From the NCBI RefSeq assembly GCF_958979055.1, contig NC_084889.1, forward strand, positions 9,665,761 to 9,729,760: 64,000 bases of DNA, in the 5' to 3' direction. The notes under the pieces are model-generated. The model searched no databases. It was not told the DNA's origin and saw only the letters and a program-made list of their open reading frames with translations. Position numbers and translations under genes: made by a program. This DNA comes from Alnus glutinosa (taxonomy: Eukaryota; Streptophyta; Magnoliopsida; Fagales; Betulaceae). Each line of letters begins with the position of its first letter. Positions within the stretch are counted from its first letter, which is position 1. Positions 9,502 through 22,146 of this stretch are shown here, in pieces.

Positions 9502-12012
9502 TCATTGTTTCGCATCCAAGATCTTAACGGAACTTTTACAAGAAGGCATGTAAACAGGGGGCTGGCGGATGCTTGTCTCAGTAGTGCCCCCATTCTTTAC
9601 TATAAATACAGTATTCATACCCCAACTCAGATGTCGATCAAAATGACAATGCCAAAACCACACACCTGCGGAAGATCATTTGATGTGTTAGCGCCTATAC
9701 GATTGATACCGACAACATTTTTAATGTTTAGTTTCATCAAATTCTAAATGCTTGATCTAATTGATATTGCATACGTATATGACCATCAATAGAAATACCT
9801 GGATTATTTGCAACAAATCTGATGGCAAGCCATCCCTTCTTAGGAACTCCAAAGGTATTCACTTCTGGAGGATCAACCAAATTAAACCCTTTTGGATCTG
9901 TCTCATTATCAAAGTTATTAAAACCTGTTCCGACTACATAGAAGCTATATCCATGCAAATGCATCGGATGATTCATCGAGCCCTTTAGCACGTTAGTCCC
10001 TTGAAAAACTATCTCCACTGCCTCGCCATAGTTCAACACCTTCACCTTGCTCCCTTGCACTGTTAAATCAATGTTTTCCGAAAATTCATCACCCGTAAAG
10101 TTATAGTATGAAGGCGGATAGTCCGGGAAGTCTGTGGTGTAAACCCCACTGATATTCCTGCATGCTCAAAAGGTTTCTATTTGATAACAACATACATCTT
10201 TACAATTATACGGGAAAAATGCTATATTTAGTATTTGGGTTAATGTGAAAGTTAAAATTAACCCTAGATTTTATTTTTATTTTTTTGTAAGCCATTGTTG
10301 ATCTAAATGCCGATTTTCACTACCAAGTCATTCCAGTTGTACATGTACGATAATCGTATAAAAATATACTATATAGCATTACTAATAACACTATTTGAGA
10401 AATGGGGAACAACCTGTAGTAGGCGTGTAGCACGTCAGTAGTACTTGGATTGACCCAACTTATGTTATTCATGCTTGTAGCTATTATTGCATCATCAAGC
10501 CCTCCTGTACAGGTTGGACAATATAGAGAATTCATGGAAACTGTAATATACATTCTCTCAGTTATGTTCAGGGGCACATTTACTGGGTAGTCTTTGTTCG
10601 CCAAGCTCCTTATACGATTGGTGAAGTTCAGGGCAGCGATGAAGTCCAAATAAGAAGGAAGTGTACTGGGAAAGTCAGGAGATGTTGGGATAGTATAATT
10701 GCCTCTATATTGTAAAACTGCAGTTGTATTGACGTAGTCAAATGCGGTAACGGAAGGGTCTTCGCTTGAGTAATGTCTAGCAGCAATATAATAAAGGCCA
10801 AGAGACTGGTTTGCTGTGAGTAAGACATCCATTGTTTGTCCCGGGCTTATCATGATGTAATCCGTGGAAATCGGTTTGACATAATGTCCATCCATCCCAA
10901 CAATTGTGAGACTGTGTCCAGCAACTGCAAAGAAGAGTTCTGCATTCATCACAACATTGACTAAACGGAGAAGATAGGTTTTGCTGTAATCAACCATCCA
11001 ATGGTACGTCGTTGCTGCAATATTAAGATCGTCCATTAGTTAATTTGAAAGATGAAAATAATACAATTTTGGTTGGCAACACAATCTATGAAAATGATCT
11101 ACGATGTCCTGCTTAAGCTGCCAAATCAAAAGCTAATTAAAGCCATACCCTTGGAGCAAGGACAAAAATCTCCTGGCTCGCCATTTATTGTATAAGCATC
11201 GGACATGGGCAAGTCATTACCGGTTATCAAGGCCTCATCCACCAACTCCTTCAAATCTCCAGTGTACCAGGCCGCTGCATGTTTGGTAAAATCGCAGTTA
11301 AGCTTTTAAAAAAATGCATTTTAAAAAACGCTTTTTGCTTGTGATTTGAAAGAGTAGGTTTTCCTACATTTTCAAATCACAATTTTTTAAAAATGCACTT
11401 CAAAACGATACATATATTTTTTTTTTTCAATTTGATTTAAAATCACTTTTTGTCTGCAAGATTGCAGTGGCAAAATTTGCCACGCTAGAAATTTCTGACG
11501 TGGTAAAAATAAATGTCAAAAAATCATTTTTGATGTGCTAGTGTTTACCACGTCACAAATTTCTGACGTGTCAAACATTGGCACATCAAAAAATCCCAGT
11601 TTTGACACCCTTATTCTTAACGTTGGACACACGTCAATAAAATTTAGTGATGTGTCAGGCTTCCTGACACGTAAAAAATGGTTGGTCAGAAAATTATCTC
11701 TTTTTTTTTTTAGTTTAGTCACAAACTTTAATTCACCCCATGAACAGAAAAATACATATTTGCATACCGAGCACAAGGATATTTTCTTCGTCCGGGTTGG
11801 CAAATGGATAGGTGGATCCAATAGGCGGCAACACAACTATGGCACCATGAACAGTGGCTCGTGTCCAATCGCTATGAGCATGCCACCAAAGGGTTCCTTC
11901 CTCATTAGAAAATATAACCTCATACGTGAAGTTTGATCCAGGTTGAATGGGACACTGTGTGATGTATTCCGGACCATCTGACCATGGATTTCTTGGTTGC
12001 TTCACACCGTGC
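9502..12012 (-). CDS. Laccase exons 3-7
   Basis: This block holds the bulk of the enzyme: exon 3 from [10 protein letters not shown] through NILVL, exon 4 ([18 protein letters not shown]...), exon 5 ([19 protein letters not shown]...HAYY), exon 6 ([20 protein letters not shown]...ANNP) and exon 7 ([16 protein letters not shown]...AKQ, stop at 9502-9504). Exon 3 begins with the single base that completes the Trp codon split by intron 2. Introns 3-6 are 493, 134, 256 and 133 bp, ordinary for plants, in contrast to intron 2. Between exons 3 and 4, a motif built on ACGTCA(C)AAATTT recurs (about 11500-11680), suggesting a small transposon in intron 3. Confidence 0.93.
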
Positions 12013-15000
12013 CTATAGTGGCATTGTGATACCCAGAAGATAGAATTAATGTCTTTCTTGTGAACCACGACAAAATGTTAGACATAGCCAAAAACCAAGG
12101 TGTGTGTTAGGAGGTGTTTTGAGGGGACATAAAAATTAAAATAATTTTGAGGTTTTTTGTGTTTTGGATTGTCTATAAATATTTTATTTTTGAGAACATA
12201 AAACAAAAGAGAGAATCTAGAACAATTTGGCAATATTTGTTAACAACTTTATTTTCTATTCTCAAGTTAAAGACATTAACAAACAACCACTACAAAAAAA
12301 TAAAAAAATAATTCACGTCATTTGTCGTAGGTCGCGTACCCTAGGGCAGGGAATTTTTTTTGACATCCCTTTTCTTCTAAAGGACAAGAGATTATGTCTT
12401 GCTATAGTAACGACGTCAATCAGGTGACGGTGCTACTGTAAAAACGACATGAATCAGTATTTAAACAACGTCTACTGATTTATGGTTGCTGGTATTTTCT
12501 CAGCAACCAAACAACAAACAAAACCCCAATACAAGTGCTAAAAACTGTGATCTAAAGAAAAATTCACCTAAAACAACATGATTAAACTCTGGAAACGAGA
12601 TAATTTATTTATTTACTTTTATAAACTGAAAATAGGATAATCAAGTAAAAGCCAAAAACTTGTTAACGCTATAGATCAGAGAGCCTTACAAATTTCTAGA
12701 ACCGTACCAGACCAGCAGCAAGCAAAAGGAAAAGAAAAGAAAAGAAAAATAACAAAATAAAAAAGAGAAGAAAACCTAGAACCGGGATCCCACCTTTCCC
12801 ACTCGAACGCTAATACCAACAACCACCTGAATTTTCCTTCTTTTTTCTCAACAACAAATGAGAGACAACAACATGCCACATGTCTATGAGTGTGATCCAG
12901 ATACAAGCGCTTACTCGTTCGTGGTAGATCGGAGCATGGAAGGCGGCAACGGGAAGTTGGGAGGCCGGAGAAGATAATGGACGGGGGCGTTGGAGGGCGA
13001 CACTCACGACGTTATCTAGCGCCATTCCATAGGTCGTGGTGAATGTGGAGAATGATGCGTGAAGAGAGAGAAGGTAAAAATTATTATTATTAATTCTTGG
13101 AAAAAGTATACATAATCCCCTCAAACTGCTACTTCATAGTCAATGGATCCCCCAATGATACTTACACATCACCCTCACAACAACTACACTCACACAAGAC
13201 ACATTGGGGTGGAGTCTAGTGTGTCTTGTGTGAATGTAGTTGTTGTGCACAAGAAGTGCAAATATCATTTCCCTTGTGTCAATGTCCCCTCTAAACAACC
13301 AAAAAATGTCCATGTTTCCTCTAATGACCAAAATACCCTTCATAAAATTATTAATTTTTTTTTTAAAAAAAATTATTAAAAAATATATAAAATAACAAAA
13401 AGTTATAAAATAAAAAATTAAAAACTGTTTTTTAAAAAAATTATTAAAAAATATATAAAATAACAAAAAGTTATAAAATAAAAAATTAAAAAACTATTTT
13501 TTTGTTTTTTTAATTTTCAGTTTTTTTTTTAATTTTTTTAATTTTCAGGTTTTTTTAATTTTAATTTTTTTAAAAAATAAAATTCGTTTTTTCTTTAATT
13601 TCTTTTTTTTTTTTAAAAAAATATATATATATATATACACACACACATATTTTTTTTTTTTTCAAATTGATAATGACATTTTTGTCTTATTCAAAAATAT
13701 TTAGGGTCATTTTTGTCTTTTTATTGATCTTAGGGGGACATTGATATTTTTTGGTAGTTTGAGAAAGGACATTGGTACAATTGATAGTTTTTTTTTTTTG
13801 GGGGGGGGGGGGATTTGTGTAAATTTTATTTTATTTTATTTTTTTATATTTTTTTTTCTAAGTAGAGAAGATGAGAAGCTTGGGAAATGGGGAAGTGTGA
13901 ATGTGGGGAATGGTGCGTGATATTTGGGAAGATGAGTCGCTTATAAATGTTTTCAGCATTTTTCGGTGTTTGATGAGGACGAAAATAATGGTCAATGAAA
14001 ATCATTTTTAGTTTGACCGTAAAAGCCTCTTTAATTTTTGAAAAGCGATTTACAGTTTTCAAAACTGCAAATCGTTTTCTCAATTTAAACTCTTCATTCT
14101 TGCACGCACGTTTGTGAGAATACGTCACCGCTGGGCATTGGAGTTTATTGGTAGCCCAACTCTACTGCTGAAGATCCCCGAACTTTGTTATTCAATTGCC
14201 GGAATCCGGGGACACTAGGATATTCCAGCAATGGTCGCCGGATTTTAGCGAACCAGATTCCGACCTGTACAGCCAGATTCCGACCAGTTTGGCCGAATCT
14301 AAATTTTTTTGCTAGAATCCGGCGACGTTGCCAGATTTTGGCCAAACTAGGCCAGATTTCGACGGCGGCGGCCAGGCGTCGCCGGATTTTGGTGGCGGTT
14401 GCCGGATTCCATTTTATGTTGTTGATGATTTTTTTTTTTTGTATGAGCCGAACGCTGAAAAATATTTTGAGCGAAATTATTTTTTCTGAAAAACGATTTC
14501 GTTGAAAATATTTTACAAAGGAAACCATTTTACGTCGAAACAAATGAAGCATAAATGTCAGAGGAAATAACATGTGAAATCTGGAATGAGAAAATGTCAG
14601 AGTAATTTAGGAAATGGTGAAGGGGCATTTCATTTAAGTTTAGGCGGGATGTAAAAAATAAAATTTTGTGTTTCATTGTTTAATAAACAAAGAACAAGCC
14701 TACCCAGTTGCCTCTCTCTAGGTTTTTCTCTCTACGAAAACCTTAGAGTTGAGAAGTTTTTTTTTGTCTCCTTTTGTTTTACGGCTGGGAGTCTTGAGTT
14801 GTTTCTTTAAGGTTTTTTGGTGTGAGGTGGAGTTTTCAATGGAAGACTTGATCGAGAATCCTGGTGACTCTATGACATTAACGGATGGTGAAAAACTTGG
14901 CATAACTATCACTGAGGATGACACTATTGATCTTCGGTTGAAAAGTGGGCGGTGTCTCATCAGAAGGTTGCTGTCTAAACAAAGGGTCCAGAAAGATGCA

Positions 15001-18000
15001 TTCTAGGCCATGATGTCCCGATTGTGGAAGACATTGGAGTCAGTGAACTTCAAAGAAATCTGTTACTTTTTGTGTTGGTTGCATTCTGTTGGACAAAATC
15101 ACTTCTATGTAATGTTGCTGTTTTCACAGGGATGCTGTTTTATTCAGAGCCTACACTTCAGTTATGAGCTTCAAGAAGACTGTGTAGAATTCAAATCAGT
15201 CAGTTCAGTTCCCTTGCATCCGTCCGGACGACGTGGTATTCCGTTCGAACGCTCGTCAGTCAGCAACATCCGTCCGGACGACGAGAACTTTCCGTTCGGG
15301 CGCCCATCAGTGTCTAGAAGCTTCGAACAATTCAAGTTTGCATCTGTCCGGACGTAATGGCAAATCGTCCGGATGCTCTTCAGAGTTCGAAGAAGATCCC
15401 AGTGTTCTAGTGAATCCGTTCAGACGACGTGGCTATACCGTCCGGACGCCATTCAGTGTTTGACAAGCATTAGGTTTTCTGCCTCAAGACACAGTTATAG
15501 GAAGACGGCTGAAACCGTCCAGACGATGTGTGATCCTGTCCGGATGATGTCTTCCATAAGGCAAGTCGTGCATACAAAGTTCAACTGTCCGGACGTTAGT
15601 CTTCATGGTCCGGACGATCAAGCATCATATATGAAAATTACGTGCACCAGTTCAACCGTCCGGACATCAGCCTTCAGGGTCCGGACGCTCAGACCTTATT
15701 ATGGAAATTACGTGCAGCGGAAGTGCAACCGTCCGGACGCTAGGGCAACACCGTCCAGACACCCTCCAGTATTTTGATCATAACTTTCTACTCAAATATC
15801 GGATTGGGATGAAATCGGTGTCATTGGAAAACTAACAAAAAATGCTGTAAATTGATGGTCTAGACGGCCAATAGAAATGTCCGGACAGCCCATCTTCCGG
15901 ACGGAAAGATAGTTGCGTCCGGACGGCTCGCCAAAATTCAAGAATTTTTCAGAATTGCTTTTCAGACACGGAAACAGTTGCCCGTCTAGATGCCCAAGTC
16001 TGCCGCCTGGACTCGCGTGCCAGAGACTCCGATTCTGACTAGAATTAGGGCTTCTAAAGCCTATAAATAAGAGGCTCTAGGCATGCATTTTGTACAGAAT
16101 TCAATAGTGAATTCCTTACAGCTTAGAGATGGTGTTTAGGGAGATATTGAAGATCTGCTAGCTCTCTAACTTTTGCTAGTGTGTGATTTGATCAGCTATG
16201 AAGTCTATCTTAGGGTTGGCCCTAAGGTAAAAGATTCCATTGAAGACCCCTTCAGGTAGGAGACCTGGTTGGGAGGCGTTAGTGTTAGGATACATGTTAT
16301 AGTGCAAGGTATGACCACTGCATCAGGGGTATGTTAGTGCTACTACTTTGTAACTAGCTTTGTCTTCTGAATAGTGGATATCTTGGGTTTGGCTGTCCCG
16401 GAGTGATTTTTCTCTTAATTGAGTTTCCACTTCGTCAACAACATATTTGTCTCCTTTAATTCCGCATTTAATATTTTGTTGCACACTGTTCACACACACT
16501 TGTTAAAATTAGAAGTCTATTTAATTTTCAAAATCTATGAGAACATCTGGCTATTGGAATTTGCTGACGAGTCCGATAAACGTCGAGTTAAGGATGGTCT
16601 CTTTGATCGGTGTGTTTTGGCTCTTAAGGAGGTGGAGGATAGCACTCCTCCGCTACAAATGGATTTTACCAAGGCCCTTTTTTGGGTGCAAGTGCATGAC
16701 ATGCCTCTTACGTGTATGAATAAGGAGGTAGGGCTACATATTGGAGGCACGTTAGGGAAAGTTGACGAAGTGGATGTCATGAGTGTCAGAATCGATTGGG
16801 GAGGTGTTTACGAGTTAGAGTCTATCTTGATCCCACCAAACCTTTGGAACGAGGCCGTGTACTTCTCATCAATGGCAAATCCATTTGGGTCTCAATCAAA
16901 TATGAAAAACTCCCTCAATATTGCTATTCTTGTGGTAGGATCTTCAATTGGCAGAATATACGCAAGGGCAGTGGTGGTTTCCGGTTGAATGGAGAGGTTT
17001 CGGTCAAATAGTGGGGTGCCTGGTTGAGGGCTGATTATCTTCATTATCAAGGGACAGAAGTCCGATGGTGGGCCCCAAGTTTGCAGACGCGAGACCTGAG
17101 GAATCCGGCACTTTAGTGGTTGGTGCGGGCTCCGATGACAGTGGGAACAACAAACATGGCAGTTACAATCGGGCCCCTAAAGCTGCTCCACAAATTCAGC
17201 AACATGGTATAACCTCTGCTTCAGATATGGCAAGCCAACCAAGTGGGGCTATCATGGCAGGTAATCTTGGGTTTTCTCAAATTGCGGAAAAGGTGGGATG
17301 TTTAATGGGGGATAAGTTAGACAAATCTGAGGCCTTATTGGATTGCTATGTCCATGAGGATTTTGGTTGAGTCGCTACTTTTAAGGAGAATACATCAGTC
17401 CCAACTGGGAAGGGCAATGTGAATATCACCCACGTCTCTGCATGCAGTGGCCACATGCTCTCTCCCTCTATGGGCACATGTGCATCTGGGCTTATCTTAA
17501 AGGCTCCTACCCCTTCCCGATTCAACAAGGTTGATAAGCCCAAATTGGAAGTGTCAGCATCATCTACTATTCTGCATGGCTCCTCTACCATGCACACTTC
17601 AACCCCTGGTGCTAAAGTTCGGAATGAAGCACCACCCAGATCCACCCGCACCTAGAAAAGAAAGACCAGAGGGGCTTCGGTGATGGTTCCTTCATCGGGT
17701 TCAGAGGGTAAGCGTAACTACTCTCATTCCAACTCTCTCAATCCGAACAGTCATGGTACGGGGAGGAAGAAAGGCAAGATGGACGCAATGGTTACTGATT
17801 CTTTGGCATTGGCAGAGGCTGTCGAATAGCCCTGCCGGCCACAATGAATCTCTTAAGTTGGAACTGCTGAGGACTTGGCAACCCTCGGACAGTTCGGGAC
17901 CTCCACCAATTGGTGAAGGAAAAGAAGCCTAGCATAGTGTTTCTTATGGAGACACTGTGTTCTACAAAATATATGGAGCATGTGCGAAGCTGTCTTGGCT

Positions 18001-21000
18001 TTGAAAGTCTTTTTGTTGTTGAACCGATGGGCAGGAGCAAAGGTCTCGCATTGTTATGGACATATACTCAACCTCTAGATATCTTTAATTATTCCTGGCT
18101 TCATATTAATGCGGTGGTGAAGGATAGTGATTGGAATGCTCAATGGCGATTCACTGGTTTCTATGGACAGCCCAATAGTGCTCGAAGGGACGAATCTTGG
18201 GCTCTGCTAAAACATCTAAAAACTTTCCAACCATTGCCTCGGCGTTGTGTCGGGGATTTTAATGTGATTGTGGAGAAAATGGAGAAGCATGGGGTTGCCA
18301 CCAACGTGACTCTCAGATGGAAAGGTTTCGGCGAGCTTTGGAGGATTGTCACTTTTCAGATTTGGGTTACATTGGACCATGTTTTACATGGAGCAATATA
18401 TCGTTGTACTGATGATTCTTTTACTCAGGAGAGATTGGATAGGGCAGTGGCTAACTGTGAATGGTGCATCCTTTTCCCATACGTGACAGCACCAATCTTA
18501 GCAGTCTGTTCATTGGATCACAACCCCATTCTTGTCTATTTCACTGAGCAATCGAAAGAGAGTCATTCATATAGACGGGGCTTTAAATTTGAAGCTGCAT
18601 GGATAAAGGATGATGAATATCAAGGAATTGTTCAAAACGCTTGGGCAACTAAAAGCATTGGGGCGGAACCTATAAGGGCAGTAAAATAGCGCTTTTCTAG
18701 TTGTCAACAGAAACTTTCTTGGTGGAGTAAAAAAAAGTTTGGGCAGGCGGAGGACATTCTAAAGAAGAAAAAACAACAGTTCCTTGATCTTCAAAGTAAG
18801 GCCAGTCCCGGTCTTGATGCAGCTATTAAAACACTACAAGGTGAGATTGATGAAATCTTAGCGAGGGAGGACATGCGGTGGAAGCAACGTGCTAAGAAAA
18901 ATTGGTATTTACACGAGGATTGAAACACATAGTTCTTCCACTCATGGGCAAACCATAGATGTAAGACAAATACTATCCGGAGTATTACTGATGCAGATGG
19001 ACGGGTTTGGAGGAAAAAAAAAAAGAGGTTAGCAAACATTTTCTAAGTTGTTGTTTACTTATCAAAGACCCACAGAAATTGCCGAATGTTTGGGTTCCTT
19101 GGAACCTCAAGTACAACTATGAACCATAGGCTGCTCCGGCCTTTTACAGAGGGGGAGGTCCGGGCTGCACTCTTTCAAATGCATCCTCTCAAATCGCGGG
19201 ACCGGATGGGTATTCAACCGGTTTTTACCAAAAGTCTTGGGGGATTGTGGGCACGGATGTGACCAGGGTTGCACTACATGTTCTTATTGGGGGGCCTTTT
19301 GATTCTGCATTAAACTCCACAAACATTTGTAAAATACCTAAGGTCGCTGCCCCTACCTGAGTGATTGAATACCGGCCTATCAGTTATGCAACGTGCTCTA
19401 CAAAATTATCTCCAAGGTGCTCGCAAACCTACTTAAACATGTGCTGCCTCACATCATTTCTCAAGAACAAAGTGCCTTCATCCCGAGGAGACTTATAACT
19501 GATAATATTCTAGTGGCATTCGAAACCCTACACACCATGGACACATGGTTGAAGGGGAGGGAGGGATTTATGGCTATGAAGCTCGATATGAGCAAGGCCT
19601 ATGATAGGCTTGAATGGGATTTCTTAGAGGCCATGATGAGGAAGCTCGATTTTGCCAACAGATGGGTCAATCTTCTTATGTCTTGCATCCGGACAGTTAC
19701 ATATTCCCTTCTCATAAATGGGCAGCCTCATGGAAACATTGTTCCTTCCTGCATATCCGTCAAGGTGATCCTTTTTCACCTTATTTCTTTATCCTATGTG
19801 CGGAGGCAATGAGCTCTATGTTGCAGTGTTCCTCGAGGGAAGGGGCTATCATGGGGATCCCTTTTTCTAGAGGAGGAACTAGAATTCACACCTCCTATTT
19901 GTGGACGATAGTCTCCTTTTCTACCGTGCTAATTAATCTTAGGGAATGGGAGTATATCCATATTTTCCTTGGCAAATATGAGGAGGCATCGGGCAACAGC
20001 TAAATTGGGAGAAAATTGCTCTATTTTTCAGCCGAAATAATCGAGCAGAAGATAGGGGCAATATAGTACAAGGTACAGGTGTTAGCCCAGATCTCAGTAC
20101 GAAAAAGTACCTTGGTCTCCCTGCTCTAATTGGAAGATCTAGAGTCTCTACATTCAATGGTATCAAAGGTAGAATATGGAAGCGTATCAATGAATGGAAG
20201 GAGAAGTTCTTATCTCATGCCGGGAAGGAAATTCTCCTAAAATCGGTTATTCAAGCTAGTACACTATGAGTGTCTTTTGACTCCCGAAGACTCTATGCTG
20301 TGAGATTAATTCGACGATAGGAAAGTTTTAATGGGGGCATAAGGAAAATCAGGCCAAAATTCCTTGGATGGCTTGGAGTGGTTTAGGGAGGAATAAATTG
20401 GCCGGGGGCTTGGGGTACCAGGATTTGGTTAGCTTCAACACTGCCCTTCTTGCTAAGCAAGGTTGGAGATTAACTAAATTTCCAGAGACACTGGTAGCGA
20501 AGGTGTTTCAGGAGAAATATTATCTAGAGGGGGAGTTCTTGGGCTCTTCTCTAGGTTCTAGACCTTCCTATGCATGGAGAAGCATATGGAATGCAAAACC
20601 TTTACTTCGGGATGGTCTAATGTGGTGGATTGGTGATGGTTCACAAGTCAAAATAAGGGGAGATAAATGGATTCCAACAACACATTCACATATGATCCAA
20701 TCTCCAATATAGGGCATACATCAAGATGCAAGATTTTGTGATATTATAAATTTTGAGACCAATTGGTGGAATATACCTCTTATAGAGCAAGTCTTTCCTG
20801 CAGAATTAGTTGACCACATCTGCAACATTTCCGTCAGTCCTCGGGTGATGCATGATAGGTTGATTTGAGCTGGCACCACAACAGGGCAGTTCATTGTACA
20901 CAGTGCATACCATCTTGAGGTTGACCGCCAAGCTTGTAGTCGAGGTAGCTGTTCAGCTCTATCTTCAAACACTCCCATTTGGAAGCTTCTATGCAACAAA

Positions 21001-22104
21001 ATATTTCCTACCAAGGAAAATTTACGCAGGCGTCGCGTTGTGGATGATCCCCTTTGTCCCGTGTGTGGGAAGGAAGTCGAATCCACCACCCATGCCATCT
21101 GGAATTCTGCTGCTGCCCAAAGCTGTCTGGACCGAGTGCCCCACTTGAATTCACAAAAGTAATGTCATGGAAGTCGATTTCCTGACTTTATTTGGGAGTC
21201 TGAGCTCTAGAATGGAGAAGGGAGATGTTGAACTGATAGCAATGGTTGCTCAACGGATCTGGTTTAGGCGGAATCGACAAGTGTTTGAAGGAGAGTTTGT
21301 ACCCCCCAACTGTTCGATGAAAAGCACAGTAGAAGCTCTTGAAGAGTATTGAAAAATTCTCGTTCAAGCTTCTCCGGGTGAACAACAAATACCACCTCCT
21401 CCGCCAGTTCAGTGGTCCCAACCACCTCCTACAACCATTAAGCTGAAATGGGGCTCTGCTCTGGACCGCACGTAGAAATTAATAGGGGTGGGGTTAATAG
21501 CTCGAGATTCTGAGGGGAAGGTTCTTGCTTCCTTATGCTCTGTTCAGCGCTACATATCGGATCCCGTTATTGCAGAAGCATATGGTGCACAACAAGCAGC
21601 TGAATTCGGTCGCTTCTTGGGCATGCAATCTATGATATTAGAGGGAGATGCTCTGGAGATTATTGCTGCGTTAGGTGGAAATGATGACGGTGCCGGGAAA
21701 CGTAATTTTATTGTGGAAGCTAGAAGACTTCTAATGGGTTTTATGTCCTAGGACATTAGGGATGTTAGACGAGAGGGAAACAAGTTGCTCACACGCTAGA
21801 AAAGTTTGCTGTCTCTCATCAGCAAAACCAAGTTTGGTTTGAGTCTTACCATGTCTGTCGAAACTTGTAAATTCTAAGCTTATTTTGTCAGATTTTTATT
21901 AATATTACAAGATCCTTTGAAAAAAAAATTTAAAAAAAAAAAGGAAAAAAATTTGGTTATCGTCCTTTGCATTAAATTATGCTAAAATATGAAAAAACAC
22001 GTCCTTTCCATAAAAAGTGACAAGTTTTGATGCCGTTTATGTGACAATGTTGTAATTTTTCCCAACTTTATGATATTTTTAAACAAATGACATAAATTGG
22101 CGTC

Positions 22105-22146
<42 letters not shown>

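Larger units (their letters stand above)
14690..21955 (+). mobile_element. L1-type LINE, with a solo LTR inside
   Basis: A plus-strand LINE, antisense to the laccase gene. In order: a 5' leader with pyrimidine-rich CTCTCTC sequence, ORF1 (from 14839), ORF2 with endonuclease, reverse transcriptase, zinc-binding and RNase H-like regions (17844-21751), and an A-rich tail (about 21919-21953). Without the 1470-bp LTR inserted in ORF1 it would be about 5.8 kb, a normal full length for plant L1 elements. Many stop codons and frameshifts show it is dead. Exact 5' end and target duplication could not be set. Confidence 0.85.

Noticed and set aside
9502..12012. Laccase as a 5'-truncated pseudogene
   Set aside because: Exons 1 and 2 were found at 22380-22889 with matching phases and splice sites, giving a full-length frame.
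15210..15995. CRISPR-like or minisatellite array of GTCCGGACG
   Set aside because: Spacing is irregular, the motif is palindromic and short, and it sits inside a well-bounded LTR in a plant genome.
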